Positions 50,577 to 60,090 of a DNA stretch of 64,000 nt are shown here, piece after piece. The translations under genes and the position numbers were made by a program. The notes beneath the pieces are model-generated. The model was not told where the DNA came from. It made no database searches and saw only the letters and a list, made by a program, of their open reading frames with translations. This stretch comes from JBQSUQ01 sp052384575. GTDB taxonomy: Bacteria > Pseudomonadota > Gammaproteobacteria > Enterobacterales > Pasteurellaceae. Numbering within the stretch: position 1 is the stretch's first letter; every line of letters begins with the position of its first letter. Location: assembly GCA_052384575.1 (NCBI GenBank), contig JBQSUQ010000015.1; one strand, written 5' to 3'.

Positions 50577-52388
50577 TTATCTACGACGTTTTCCTTTCGA
50601 GTCTTCACGAAACTCTCGACGTCCATTTTCTTTAAAAGTGCGGTCATTTTTTGAGGAGTTTTTGCGTCCGCCCTTAAAATCACCCTCATTACGACGTCCG
50701 CTTCGACGATCATCGCGACCACGACCACTGCGTTCTCCGCCATCACTTACAAATGTCATACGAATTTGTTTATTTAGAACACGTGTTTTGTTGAATACCT
50801 GTAATAGCTCTTTCGGCATGCCTTTTGGCAACTCAATAGTGGAATAATCATCATACAATTTAATATGACCAATATTGCGGCTGTCAATGTTACCTTCGTT
50901 AGCGATTGCACCAACAATGTGACGCACGTCCACGCCATCTGCACGTCCTACTTCAATACGGTATAAATCCATTGGAATTGGGTTGCCATAGCCACGACGT
51001 TCTTCACGACGCTCACGTCTATCACCACGACGTTCTCCACGCTCACGACGACTTGATTTTTCCATTGGAGGATCTGGCGGAAGGATCAGTTTTTGTTTGC
51101 CTTGCAATAACATTAACATTGCCGCGGCAATATCTTCTAAATCTTGATCTGCGGTGAAAAGATCTTCAATCAAACCACGATATTGTTCCAAATCATGATG
51201 TTCTAATTGCTTAGTAATGTTGCGCACAAATTTAGTACGACGACATTCTTGCAATTGTTCATGATTTGGTAAATCCACTTCATCAATTGGCTTTTTCATT
51301 AAGCGTTCAATATTGCTTAATAAACGGCGTTCTCTTGGCTCAACAAATAAAATCGCACTTCCTGAACGACCTGCCCGTCCCGTACGTCCAATGCGGTGTA
51401 CATAGCTTTCCGCATCTAACGGAATATCATAGTTCACCACTAAGCTGATACGCTCAACATCTAAACCACGTGCTGCCACATCTGTTGCCACAAGAATATC
51501 CAAGCTACCATTGCGTAAGCGATCTAACGTTTGTTCGCGCGCTTGTTGTGTCATATCACCATTCAATGCTGCCGCTCGGAAGCCATGTTTTTCTAATAAT
51601 TCGGTAATATCTAATGTGCCTGTTTTGGTACGAGTAAACACGATTGCCGCATCAAAATCTTCTACTTCTAAGAAACGTAATAAGGCATCATTTTTACGGA
51701 AACCGCGCACATACCAACAACTTTGGCTAATGTCTGGGTTAGTGCGCTGAGTTGATTGGATTTTTACCTCTTGTGGATCGGTCATAAAACGCTTGGTAAT
51801 GCGACGAATTGGCTCTGGCATTGTTGCCGAGAATAATGCCGTTTGATGCTGTTCTGGTAGCTCAGCCATTACGGTTTCTACGTCTTCGATAAAGCCCATA
51901 CGCAACATTTCATCTGCTTCATCAAGCACGATAAATTTCAACGCAGAAAGATCTAAGGTTCCACGATTAATATGATCTAAAATACGTCCTGGTGTGCCAA
52001 CAACCACTTGTGCACCTTGACGTAAAGCGCGCAATTGGATGTCGTAACGTTGACCACCATATAAGGTCACAATACGCATGCCTTTGGCATTTTTACTAAA
52101 TTGTTCACAAGCGTCTGCCACCTGAATGGCTAATTCACGTGTTGGTGCCATGACCAACATTTGCGGATATTTTTCTTCGGCATCAATTTGCGCCAATAAA
52201 GGCAATGAAAACGCCGCAGTTTTACCACTTCCCGTTTGCGCCATACCCAGCACATCACGTCCATTTAATAAATGGGGAATACAAGCTTGTTGGATTGGAG
52301 AAGGGGTTTCAAATCCCATTTCTGCAACAGCAGAAAGGATAAATTCTGGCAAGCCTAAGTCGCCAAAAGTCATTTTTGTTTCAGTCAT
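50577..52388 (-). CDS. deaD: DEAD-box RNA helicase DeaD (CsdA)
   Basis: DeaD unwinds RNA in ribosome assembly and cold-shock. The 603-residue protein has the DEAD-box set: MAQTGSGKTAAF near 54, PTRELAIQV, VLDEADEML near 155, SATMP near 188 and HRIGRTGRAGR near 332. A C-terminal DbpA-type RNA-binding domain (near 465-545) is followed by an Arg/Gly/Asp-rich tail (RRERGERRGDRRERREERRG lies earlier near 445). It is downstream of nlpI and pnp, as in E. coli. Confidence 0.95.
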   Translation of the reverse strand: MTETKMTFGDLGLPEFILSAVAEMGFETPSPIQQACIPHLLNGRDVLGMAQTGSGKTAAFSLPLLAQIDAEEKYPQMLVMAPTRELAIQVADACEQFSKNAKGMRIVTLYGGQRYDIQLRALRQGAQVVVGTPGRILDHINRGTLDLSALKFIVLDEADEMLRMGFIEDVETVMAELPEQHQTALFSATMPEPIRRITKRFMTDPQEVKIQSTQRTNPDISQSCWYVRGFRKNDALLRFLEVEDFDAAIVFTRTKTGTLDITELLEKHGFRAAALNGDMTQQAREQTLDRLRNGSLDILVATDVAARGLDVERISLVVNYDIPLDAESYVHRIGRTGRAGRSGSAILFVEPRERRLLSNIERLMKKPIDEVDLPNHEQLQECRRTKFVRNITKQLEHHDLEQYRGLIEDLFTADQDLEDIAAAMLMLLQGKQKLILPPDPPMEKSSRRERGERRGDRRERREERRGYGNPIPMDLYRIEVGRADGVDVRHIVGAIANEGNIDSRNIGHIKLYDDYSTIELPKGMPKELLQVFNKTRVLNKQIRMTFVSDGGERSGRGRDDRRSGRRNEGDFKGGRKNSSKNDRTFKENGRREFREDSKGKRRR

Positions 52389-52489
52389 TAAAATACTCGA
52401 ATTGTAAATAAGGAAAGCTCAATCGCTTCCAGTTGTATAATTATGCAAAAATACACCGCACTTTTATGCGATACGCCCAATAATTTGGG

Positions 52490-53419
52490 TTATTCTTGCT
52501 GCTTCGCCACTTCCGTTTGATCATTAGCGTCAATATTTTTCAATTTTGCTAACTCAAACAATGCAAAACGATACTCAACGAAATTATACACCTGATTTGC
52601 CACAGCCAATTTGAATAGCGTTTCCGCTTCAGCCAAATTATCCTGATTGAGTTGTTGTTTTGCTAGATAAAAATAGGTTTCTGTTAAAATCTCTGCATAC
52701 TGAGGAGATTGCGGATCCACAAAGTTTTTCGCTTTGTCTAATAAATCTTGCAGTGATAATTTGCCCAAATAATATTGAGCAACAAAAGTGCCCCAATATT
52801 CAGTGGAAAGCCCTTCGGCTCTCTGCACTAAATTCTGTTCTGCTTCATTGGGTTTAAATTTAAGCTCATTTAAATACAACCAAATTACACGATAAGGATC
52901 TTGTTTATCTGCTTGATAAAACTGCATAAAATCCTGTTGTGCAACTGCATAGCGAGCAGTGTAATAAAAATTCAACCCACGATTTAAATGCGCATATTCA
53001 TAATTCGGATCTAATTCAAACACCACATTAAATGCTTCTAATGCACTATCATAGTTTTCATCCAATAATGAATATAAACCTAAATAATTGTACACCGCCG
53101 CCATTTTCGGCTGCAGTGACAGAGCTTGGGTAAAATCGTAGCGTGCCAATGCCCAAAGCCCTAAACTGTCATAGAGAACGCCACGTTCAAAATGTAAACT
53201 CGCGCGTTCTTCTTTTGACAATTGCCCAATAATTAACATTTGGCTCAAACGTGCAATCATCACTTCTTGATCAAAATGCACATTCGGATACTGTTCGGCT
53301 AAGGTAATTTTATTTTTAGACACAAACCCATTGCTACTGACGCAGCCAGATAAAAATAAAATAAAAAATAAACCCGAGCCAAATTTACCTAATCTAATCA
53401 ACCAGTTTAACGGTATCAT
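52490..53419 (-). CDS. nlpI: TPR lipoprotein NlpI
   Basis: NlpI is an outer-membrane lipoprotein adaptor with TPR repeats that coordinates peptidoglycan hydrolases. The 309-residue precursor has a signal peptide ending in the lipobox LSGC (Cys26). TPR units are visible as ALARYDFTQALSLQPKMAAV, VYNYLGLYSLLDENYDSALE and AFNVVFELDPNYEYAHLNRG. Length is near that of E. coli NlpI (294). It lies between pnp and deaD. Confidence 0.94.
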   Translation of the reverse strand: MIPLNWLIRLGKFGSGLFFILFLSGCVSSNGFVSKNKITLAEQYPNVHFDQEVMIARLSQMLIIGQLSKEERASLHFERGVLYDSLGLWALARYDFTQALSLQPKMAAVYNYLGLYSLLDENYDSALEAFNVVFELDPNYEYAHLNRGLNFYYTARYAVAQQDFMQFYQADKQDPYRVIWLYLNELKFKPNEAEQNLVQRAEGLSTEYWGTFVAQYYLGKLSLQDLLDKAKNFVDPQSPQYAEILTETYFYLAKQQLNQDNLAEAETLFKLAVANQVYNFVEYRFALFELAKLKNIDANDQTEVAKQQE

Positions 53420-53464
53420 TGCCTATAATGCCTTTATTAGACCTTTATAATTTGCCACAAATTA

Positions 53465-53497
53465 ACCGCACTTTGCTTAAGAACAACAAAGTGCGGT
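53465..53497. terminator. Inverted USS pair between pnp and nlpI
   Basis: Arms ACCGCACTTTG and CAAAGTGCGGT enclose 11 bases. The T-run is on the plus strand; on the minus strand, where pnp and nlpI are read, it is weak, so it is probably only a partial terminator or mRNA 3' stabilizer. Confidence 0.6.
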
Positions 53498-53517
53498 CTT
53501 TTTTCTACAAATTATGT

Positions 53518-55656
53518 TTATTCAACAAATACGTTTTGTTCAGCAACTTCTTCTGTTGCTGGTGCAGTATTTTCTTTTGCTACAAGCTCTTTCATGGTTA
53601 AACGGATACGACCTTGGCGATCAATTTCCACTACTTTCACTTGAACTTCTTGTCCTACTGCAAGGTAATCATTCACTTTTTCAACACGTTCTTCAGCAAT
53701 TTGAGAAATATGAACTAAACCTTCTTTGCCGCCAACGATAGAAACAAAAGCACCAAAATCAGCTAAACGAGTTACTTTACCTTTATAAATAGCACCAGCT
53801 TCTACTTCTGCAGTAATATCTTCAATACGAGCCATTACTGCTTTTACTGCGTTACCATCAACAGCAGCAATTTTCACTGTACCATCATCATCAATATCAA
53901 TTGATGTGCCAGTTTCTTCTGTTAATGCACGAATTACTGCGCCACCTTTACCAATTACATCTTTGATTTTCTTCGGATCAATCTTCATCGTGTAAATGCG
54001 AGGTGCAAAATCAGAAATTTCTGCACGAGGCGCGGCAATTGCTTGTTCCATCACACCTAAAATATGCATACGTGCGCTTTTAGCTTGATTTAATGCGATT
54101 TGCATAATTTCTGGTGTAATACCTTCAATTTTGATATCCATTTGTAATGCTGTTACCCCTTCACGTGTACCAGCCACTTTGAAGTCCATATCACCTAAGT
54201 GATCTTCATCACCTAAAATATCGGAAAGCACCACAAATTTCTCTTCTTCTTTCACTAAGCCCATTGCAATACCTGCAACCGCTGCTTTAATTGGTACACC
54301 AGCATCCATTAATGCAAGTGACGCACCACATACTGATGCCATTGATGAAGAACCATTTGATTCAGTAATTTCAGACACCACACGTACCACATAAGGGAAC
54401 TCAGTGATACTTGGCATAACTGCAGCCACACCACGTTTAGCTAAGCGACCGTGACCAATTTCACGACGTTTTGGTGAACCAATACGACCAGTTTCGCCCA
54501 CAGAATATGGAGGGAAATTATAATGGAATAAGAAATGATCCGCTTTTTCGCCAGTTAATTCATCAATAATTTGTGCATCACGCTCAGTACCTAATGTTGC
54601 AACGGCTAATGCTTGGGTTTCACCACGAGTGAAAATCGCAGAACCATGGGTACGAGGTAATACGCCAGTGCAAATATCTAATGCACGCACTGTATCAACC
54701 GTACGGCCATCAATACGAGGCTCACCTGCGATAATACGTCCACGTACAATTTGGCTTTCAAGTGCGGTGAAAATATCAATAATTTTTCCTTCACTGACTT
54801 CTTCGTTTTCAGCAGTAATTTGCGCAATCACATCGGCTTTAATTGCATCAATTTGCTCATAACGCACTTGTTTTTCAGTGATACGATAAGCGTCACCTAA
54901 ACGTGTTTCTGCGATTGATTTTACTTTTCCAATTAAAGCTGTATCAGGTTCTGGCGCAACCCAATCCCAACGTGGTTTACCTGCTTCTGCAGCAAATTCT
55001 TTAATGGCTTCGATCACTACTTGTTGTTGTTGATGACCAAATACTACCGCCGCAAGCATTTGCTCTTCGCTTAAAATATCTGCTTCAGATTCAACCATTA
55101 ATACAGCTTTGTCTGTACCAGCAACCACTAAGTCCAAACGGCTTAGTTTTTGTTCTGACATCGTTGGATTTAATACAAATTGGTTATCAATAAAACCAAC
55201 TCGTGCTGCAGCAATAGGACCATTAAATGGTACGCCCGATAAAGAAAGGGCAGCAGAAGCACCGATCATTGCAACTAAATCAGGACTGATTTGTGGATTA
55301 ACAGACACCACGGTGGCAATAATTTGAATTTCGTTCAAGAAACCTTCTGGGAATAATGGGCGAATAGGACGGTCAATTAAACGCGCAATTAAGGTTTCAC
55401 CTTCAGAAGGACGACCTTCACGTTTAAAGAAACCGCCTGGGATACGACCTGCTGCATAAGTACGTTCTTGATAATCAACTGTCAATGGAAAGAAATCTTG
55501 ACCTTCTTTCACATCTTTTTTAGCAACAACAGTAACAAATACCGTTGTATCATCCATACTTGCCATAACTGCAGCTGTCGCTTGACGAGCAATAGCACCG
55601 GTTTCTAATGTTACGGTATGTTGACCGTATTTAAACTGTTTTACAATTGGATTCAC
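53518..55656 (-). CDS. pnp: Polynucleotide phosphorylase Pnp
   Basis: PNPase is a 3'-5' phosphorolytic exoribonuclease and degradosome component. The 712-residue protein starts with GTG (55654-55656) after AAGGAA; it has two RNase PH cores (FFPLTVDYQERTYAAGRIPG near 60; IFTRGETQALAVATLGTERD near 345), then KH (IDPKKIKDVIGKGGAVIRAL near 560) and S1 (YKGKVTRLADFGAFVSIVGG near 625). Length matches E. coli (711). rpsO, usually upstream, is absent; rpoD and its terminator are there instead. Confidence 0.97.
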   Translation of the reverse strand: MNPIVKQFKYGQHTVTLETGAIARQATAAVMASMDDTTVFVTVVAKKDVKEGQDFFPLTVDYQERTYAAGRIPGGFFKREGRPSEGETLIARLIDRPIRPLFPEGFLNEIQIIATVVSVNPQISPDLVAMIGASAALSLSGVPFNGPIAAARVGFIDNQFVLNPTMSEQKLSRLDLVVAGTDKAVLMVESEADILSEEQMLAAVVFGHQQQQVVIEAIKEFAAEAGKPRWDWVAPEPDTALIGKVKSIAETRLGDAYRITEKQVRYEQIDAIKADVIAQITAENEEVSEGKIIDIFTALESQIVRGRIIAGEPRIDGRTVDTVRALDICTGVLPRTHGSAIFTRGETQALAVATLGTERDAQIIDELTGEKADHFLFHYNFPPYSVGETGRIGSPKRREIGHGRLAKRGVAAVMPSITEFPYVVRVVSEITESNGSSSMASVCGASLALMDAGVPIKAAVAGIAMGLVKEEEKFVVLSDILGDEDHLGDMDFKVAGTREGVTALQMDIKIEGITPEIMQIALNQAKSARMHILGVMEQAIAAPRAEISDFAPRIYTMKIDPKKIKDVIGKGGAVIRALTEETGTSIDIDDDGTVKIAAVDGNAVKAVMARIEDITAEVEAGAIYKGKVTRLADFGAFVSIVGGKEGLVHISQIAEERVEKVNDYLAVGQEVQVKVVEIDRQGRIRLTMKELVAKENTAPATEEVAEQNVFVE

Positions 55657-55796
55657 AATGTTTTCCTTTTCTAACTAAATGATTTCATTTCTTTTTTGCG
55701 TCCAATTTGCGACTAGCAAAAATGTTCTAAATTTTGACCGCACTTTTAGCTTACTTCAAAACACTTTTGATAGCCGCACGCTAAAACGGGATACAA

Positions 55797-55824
55797 AAAA
55801 GCCCCGCTATTATACAGGGCTTTT
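55797..55824 (-). terminator. rpoD terminator
   Basis: Stem AAAAGCCC with GGGCTTTT, loop of about 12 bases, then TTTTTTG on the minus strand. It ends the MMS operon 36 bases after rpoD. Confidence 0.87.
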
Positions 55825-55860
55825 ACATTTATTGATACTTCTTTCATAAAATTTAAGCAA

Positions 55861-57729
55861 TTATTCGTCCAAGAAACTACGCAATGTTTCTGAACGACTC
55901 GGATGGCGTAACTTACGCAATGCTTTTGCTTCAATTTGACGAATACGCTCACGAGTTACATCAAATTGTTTACCCACTTCCTCTAAAGTATGATCTGTAT
56001 TCATATCAATACCAAAACGCATACGTAATACTTTCGCTTCGCGAGGAGTTAGTCCTTCCAAAACTTCATGCGTTGCTGCACGTAAACTTTGTGCCGTAGC
56101 AGAATCTAATGGCAATTCTAATGTGCTATCTTCAATGAAATCTCCTAAATGTGAATCATCATCATCGCCAATCGGTGTTTCCATTGAAATCGGCTCTTTA
56201 GCAATTTTTAACACTTTACGAATTTTATCTTCTGGCATACCCATGCGTTCTGCTAATTCTTCAGGTGACGCCTCTCGTCCCATTTCTTGTAGCATTTGGC
56301 GTGATATACGGTTTAATTTATTAATAGTTTCAATCATATGCACAGGGATACGAATAGTACGCGCCTGATCCGCAATAGAACGTGTAATAGCTTGTCGAAT
56401 CCACCAAGTTGCATAAGTAGAGAATTTATATCCGCGGCGATATTCAAATTTATCCACCGCTTTCATTAAACCAATATTACCTTCTTGAATTAAGTCAAGA
56501 AATTGTAAACCACGATTCGTGTATTTCTTAGCAATTGAGATCACTAAACGTAAGTTGGCTTCGACCATTTCTTTTTTCGCACGACGAGCTTTTAATTCAC
56601 CTTGTGCAACACGTTCACCAATTTCGCGAATTTGTGCAATAGTTAATTTCGTATCTACTTCCGTTTGTTGTAATCGCGCAATAGATAATCTGATATCATC
56701 AGCATAATCCGCTAGTTTTTCAGCATAAGGTTTCTTGCCATCTAAAATTTTAACCAACCAACTATCTGTTGTTTCTTTACCAGTAAAAGCTTTCAAAAAA
56801 TCGTCTTTAGGCATTTTTGCATAATCTGTTGCCCAACGTTGAATTTTACGTTCTTCTGTTCTAACCCGCTTCATCATATCGCGAATAGAGATCACCAATA
56901 AATCAAATTGACGAGGAACTAAACGGAATTGAGTGAAAATATCAGACAATGCTTGAATTTCTGCACGCGCTTTTTTATTAGTACGTCCATGTTTCTCAAT
57001 AACAATTGTTGTTTTTTTATGTTGTTCTTTTAATAAAGTAAATTTCTCACGAGCAACTTCAGGATCGATGGCATTATCACTATCATCAGAGCTAGATTCG
57101 CTTTCTTCACTCTCTTCATTTTCGTCATCGTCTTCTAATTCAACCTCGCTATCACTTTCTTCATCATCATCTTCCATTTCTTCAATATCAGAAAGTTCTT
57201 CTTCTGCTATCACATTAGGATCAACGAAACCAGTAATTAAATCAGCTAAACGTACTGCACCTGCTTCCACTTGTTCATACTGCTCAAGTAAATGAACCAA
57301 CGCCTCTGGATATTCTGCAACTGCACTTTGCACTTCATTGATACCATCTTCAATACGTTTAGCAATATCAATTTCGCCTTCGCGTGTGAGTAACTCCACA
57401 CTCCCCATTTCACGCATATACATACGCACAGGATCTGTTGTACGTCCAAGCTCAGATTCTACACTTGAAAGCACTTGGGTCGCTTCTTCTACAACATCAT
57501 CATCCGTAATATTTTCAAGATTTTCATTTAAAATCAAATCATCTGCGTCTGGGGCGACATCTAAAACCTGAATCCCCATGTCGTTGATCATTTGAATGAT
57601 ATCTTCAATTTGATCCGTATCGACCAAATCTTCTGGCAAATGGTCATTTACTTCAGCAAAGGTTAAATAGCCTTGCTCTTTCCCTTGGGCGATTAACAAT
57701 TTTAATTGTGATTGTGGATTTTGCTCCAT
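55861..57729 (-). CDS. rpoD: RNA polymerase sigma factor RpoD (sigma 70)
   Basis: RpoD is the primary sigma factor. The 622-residue protein has region 1.1 (N-terminus), a long acidic/serine stretch at about 190-230, region 1.2 (VRMYMREMG near 102), 2.3-2.4 (YKFSTYATWWIRQAITRSIA) near 435, and region 4.2 (VGKQFDVTRERIRQIEAKA) near 585. It is the last gene of rpsU-dnaG-rpoD. The acidic insert is slightly longer than that of E. coli (613 residues). Confidence 0.97.
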   Translation of the reverse strand: MEQNPQSQLKLLIAQGKEQGYLTFAEVNDHLPEDLVDTDQIEDIIQMINDMGIQVLDVAPDADDLILNENLENITDDDVVEEATQVLSSVESELGRTTDPVRMYMREMGSVELLTREGEIDIAKRIEDGINEVQSAVAEYPEALVHLLEQYEQVEAGAVRLADLITGFVDPNVIAEEELSDIEEMEDDDEESDSEVELEDDDENEESEESESSSDDSDNAIDPEVAREKFTLLKEQHKKTTIVIEKHGRTNKKARAEIQALSDIFTQFRLVPRQFDLLVISIRDMMKRVRTEERKIQRWATDYAKMPKDDFLKAFTGKETTDSWLVKILDGKKPYAEKLADYADDIRLSIARLQQTEVDTKLTIAQIREIGERVAQGELKARRAKKEMVEANLRLVISIAKKYTNRGLQFLDLIQEGNIGLMKAVDKFEYRRGYKFSTYATWWIRQAITRSIADQARTIRIPVHMIETINKLNRISRQMLQEMGREASPEELAERMGMPEDKIRKVLKIAKEPISMETPIGDDDDSHLGDFIEDSTLELPLDSATAQSLRAATHEVLEGLTPREAKVLRMRFGIDMNTDHTLEEVGKQFDVTRERIRQIEAKALRKLRHPSRSETLRSFLDE

Positions 57730-57816
57730 AATGGCTCCGCCTTTACTTGTATTAAATTCGTTAAAATAGAAAATAAAATTTTGTGGATTTTATCATTGTT
57801 GTGATAGTTTCACTAA

Positions 57817-59568
57817 TTATTTATTTGGAAGATTCTTTAATAATTGAACAAGCTCTAATTTTTCTGTTTCATCTAAACCTTGTTCTCGCTGTTTTGCAAT
57901 TAATTGCTCCACTCTGGTATTGACAATTTTGGCAAACAAAAATGCGAGTGTTTCAGAAAAGGTTTCATCAATATTTTGTTCACTGATTAAATGATCCCAA
58001 GTCGCAAGAATTTCAAGAGGCTGGTAATATTCAGAATCTCGAAAATATTCTAATATCTGCCCTAAGCTTATCCCTAAATTTTCACGACAAAGTGCGGTCA
58101 AATTATCAAATAATTCCAAGCCAGGCTCATTTAAACTACTGAAAATCGACACGTCATATTCTAAATTGGCTAATGCGGGTTTTTGTAATAATAATGCAAT
58201 CAGAATTCGCATTGGTGTGCGTTTAACTTCTGGCATTTTTTTAATCGCACTTTTTGTTTCTTGCGCTTTTGGCAATAATGAATCAATCATATTTGGATCG
58301 ATCAAGCCTAATTTATTTGCCAAAATATTGCGTAAATAAATGCGTAACATTTCGCCTGGAATACGGGAAATTAAAGGAATTGCTAGAGCAGCTAGCTTCG
58401 TTTTCCCTTCTTTACTATCCAATTTGACATCTAATAATAGATGTTCAAATAAAAAATCACTTAAAGATTGCGCATTCTCTAAATATTCTTCAAATTGTTG
58501 CTTACCATATTGACGAATATAAGTATCTGGATCTTCCCCATCAGGCAAAAAGACAAATTTCAACTGTCGCCCATCTTCTAAATAAGGCAAAGCATTTTCT
58601 AATGCACGCCAAGCCGCTGCTCTACCCGCATTATCGCCATCATAACAACACACAACTTGTTCTGTCACTCGAAACATTTGGTTAATTTGTTCAGGTGTTG
58701 TAGCCGTTCCCAAAGCAGCAACCGCATAATCAACACCAAATTGCGCCAAAGCCACCACATCCATATATCCTTCAACTACCAATAACTTTTCTGGTTCATC
58801 ATTACATTGTAAGACTTCAAATAAACCGTAAAGCTCATTTCCTTTATGATAAGTCACGGTTTCTGATGAATTCAAATATTTTGGTGTACCTTCACCAATA
58901 ACTCGTCCCCCAAAGGCAATGACACGGCCTCGTTTATCACGAATAGGAAACATAATACGGTGACGAAAAGTATCGTAGGCTTTGCCACGCTCGCTACGTT
59001 TTAGCATACCAAGGGCAAATAAACGCGTTTGTTCTTCTTGATTTTGTCCAAATTGTCGTAAAACTAAATCAAAACGATCAGGGACAAAACCAATAGCAAA
59101 ACGCTGAATAATTTCTGATGATAAACCACGTTGTTGTAAATAAGCTTGTGCCTCTGGATATTTAGGTAATTGCGCTTGATAAAGTGCGGTGATTTCCTGC
59201 ATTAATTGGTATAAATCACGCTTAGTTTGATAACTAATAGCGGGTTTACCATCTTTGCGACTTTCTTCTCTTGGTACATCTAAACCGAGCATGGAAGCTA
59301 ATTCTTCCACCGCTTCAACAAATTCCAATTTATCGTATTCCATTAAGAAACCTATTGCGTTGCCATGGGCACCGCAACCGAAGCAATGATAAAATTGTTT
59401 GTTTTTACTTACGGAAAATGAAGGTGTTTTTTCATGATGAAAAGGACAGCACGCTTGGTAATTATGAGTACCTGCTTTTTTCAATTTGATACGAGAACTC
59501 ACCACATCAACAATATCCGCTTTCGCAATAATATCGTTAATAAATGAACGAGGAATCATACCTGACAT
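57817..59568 (-). CDS. dnaG: DNA primase DnaG
   Basis: DnaG makes RNA primers for DNA replication. The 583-residue protein has the N-terminal zinc site (CCPFHHEKTPSF and HCFGCGAHG, near 40 and 62), the RNA-polymerase core (FVPDRFDLVLR, IMFPIRDKRGRVIAFGGR), the Toprim domain (LVVEGYMDVVALAQ near 262) and a C-terminal helicase-binding helical part. In the MMS operon it follows rpsU and an internal hairpin, which usually keeps primase scarce. Confidence 0.97.
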   Translation of the reverse strand: MSGMIPRSFINDIIAKADIVDVVSSRIKLKKAGTHNYQACCPFHHEKTPSFSVSKNKQFYHCFGCGAHGNAIGFLMEYDKLEFVEAVEELASMLGLDVPREESRKDGKPAISYQTKRDLYQLMQEITALYQAQLPKYPEAQAYLQQRGLSSEIIQRFAIGFVPDRFDLVLRQFGQNQEEQTRLFALGMLKRSERGKAYDTFRHRIMFPIRDKRGRVIAFGGRVIGEGTPKYLNSSETVTYHKGNELYGLFEVLQCNDEPEKLLVVEGYMDVVALAQFGVDYAVAALGTATTPEQINQMFRVTEQVVCCYDGDNAGRAAAWRALENALPYLEDGRQLKFVFLPDGEDPDTYIRQYGKQQFEEYLENAQSLSDFLFEHLLLDVKLDSKEGKTKLAALAIPLISRIPGEMLRIYLRNILANKLGLIDPNMIDSLLPKAQETKSAIKKMPEVKRTPMRILIALLLQKPALANLEYDVSIFSSLNEPGLELFDNLTALCRENLGISLGQILEYFRDSEYYQPLEILATWDHLISEQNIDETFSETLAFLFAKIVNTRVEQLIAKQREQGLDETEKLELVQLLKNLPNK

Positions 59569-59605
59569 AATGCGTCCTTATACGAAGATCAGAACAGAAT
59601 GAACA

Positions 59606-59635
59606 AAACCGTGATTCCAAAAGGTTTCACGGTTT
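59606..59635 (-). terminator. Internal hairpin between rpsU and dnaG
   Basis: A 9-bp stem (AAACCGTGA with TCACGGTTT) stands 22 bases after the rpsU region of the MMS operon. The T-run is short, so it should be a partial terminator, matching the E. coli arrangement. Confidence 0.65.
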
Positions 59636-59669
59636 GTTTAACTCGAGTTTTAATCAGAATAAGCTCTAA

Positions 59670-59885
59670 TTAATATAAGCGTGTATTACGCGCATTTTCA
59701 CGAGCAACGCGTTTAGCGTGACGTTTTGCACGAGTTGCATTTTCACGTTTGCGAATAGTTGTTGGTTTTTCATAGAATTCACGCGCACGCACTTCAGCTA
59801 AGATACCTGCTTTTTCACAAGAGCGTTTGAAACGACGTAATGCTACGTCAAATGATTCGTTTTCACGAACTTTAATTACTGGCAT
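59670..59885 (-). CDS. rpsU: 30S ribosomal protein S21
   Basis: S21 is a small, very basic 30S protein near the anti-Shine-Dalgarno site. The 71-residue protein starts MPVIKVRENESFDVALRRFK and ends RENARNTRLY, nearly identical to E. coli S21. It heads the rpsU-dnaG-rpoD operon with AGAGGTGATGGCTT upstream of the ATG, a strong ribosome site. Confidence 0.98.
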   Translation of the reverse strand: MPVIKVRENESFDVALRRFKRSCEKAGILAEVRAREFYEKPTTIRKRENATRAKRHAKRVARENARNTRLY

Positions 59886-59970
59886 AAGCCATCACCTCTA
59901 ATAAAATTGAATAAATAAGTTTAAGTTAATTTTGCAAAATTACTGAGTAACTTACTCAATAAGGGTCGCA

Positions 59971-60000
59971 ATTTTAATCTAACTTCGCCCCAAAAGTAAA
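59971..60000 (-). promoter_or_regulatory. Putative rpsU (MMS operon) promoter
   Basis: On the minus strand a -35 TTTACT (60000-59995) and -10 TAAAAT (59976-59971) are 18 bp apart. The transcript would start near 59964. A perfect palindrome of 7-bp arms (TGAGTAA and TTACTCA, 59944-59958) lies in the leader. Confidence 0.5.
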
Positions 60001-60090
60001 GCCTCATTTTGATCTTTTCTGTGCAAAATGCGCAAAGTGCGGTAAAATCTGGCTCAATTTTTTAGAAATAGTCAGATAAAAGAGAATAAA

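Noticed and set aside
53419..53741. Two plus-strand ORFs at the pnp 3' end
   Set aside because: They overlap pnp and a USS hairpin, with codon use explained by the antisense frame.
57068..57295. Serine-rich plus-strand ORF
   Set aside because: It is the reverse reading of the acidic stretch of rpoD (GAA/GAT codons become TTC/ATC-type); no start signals or neighbours support it.
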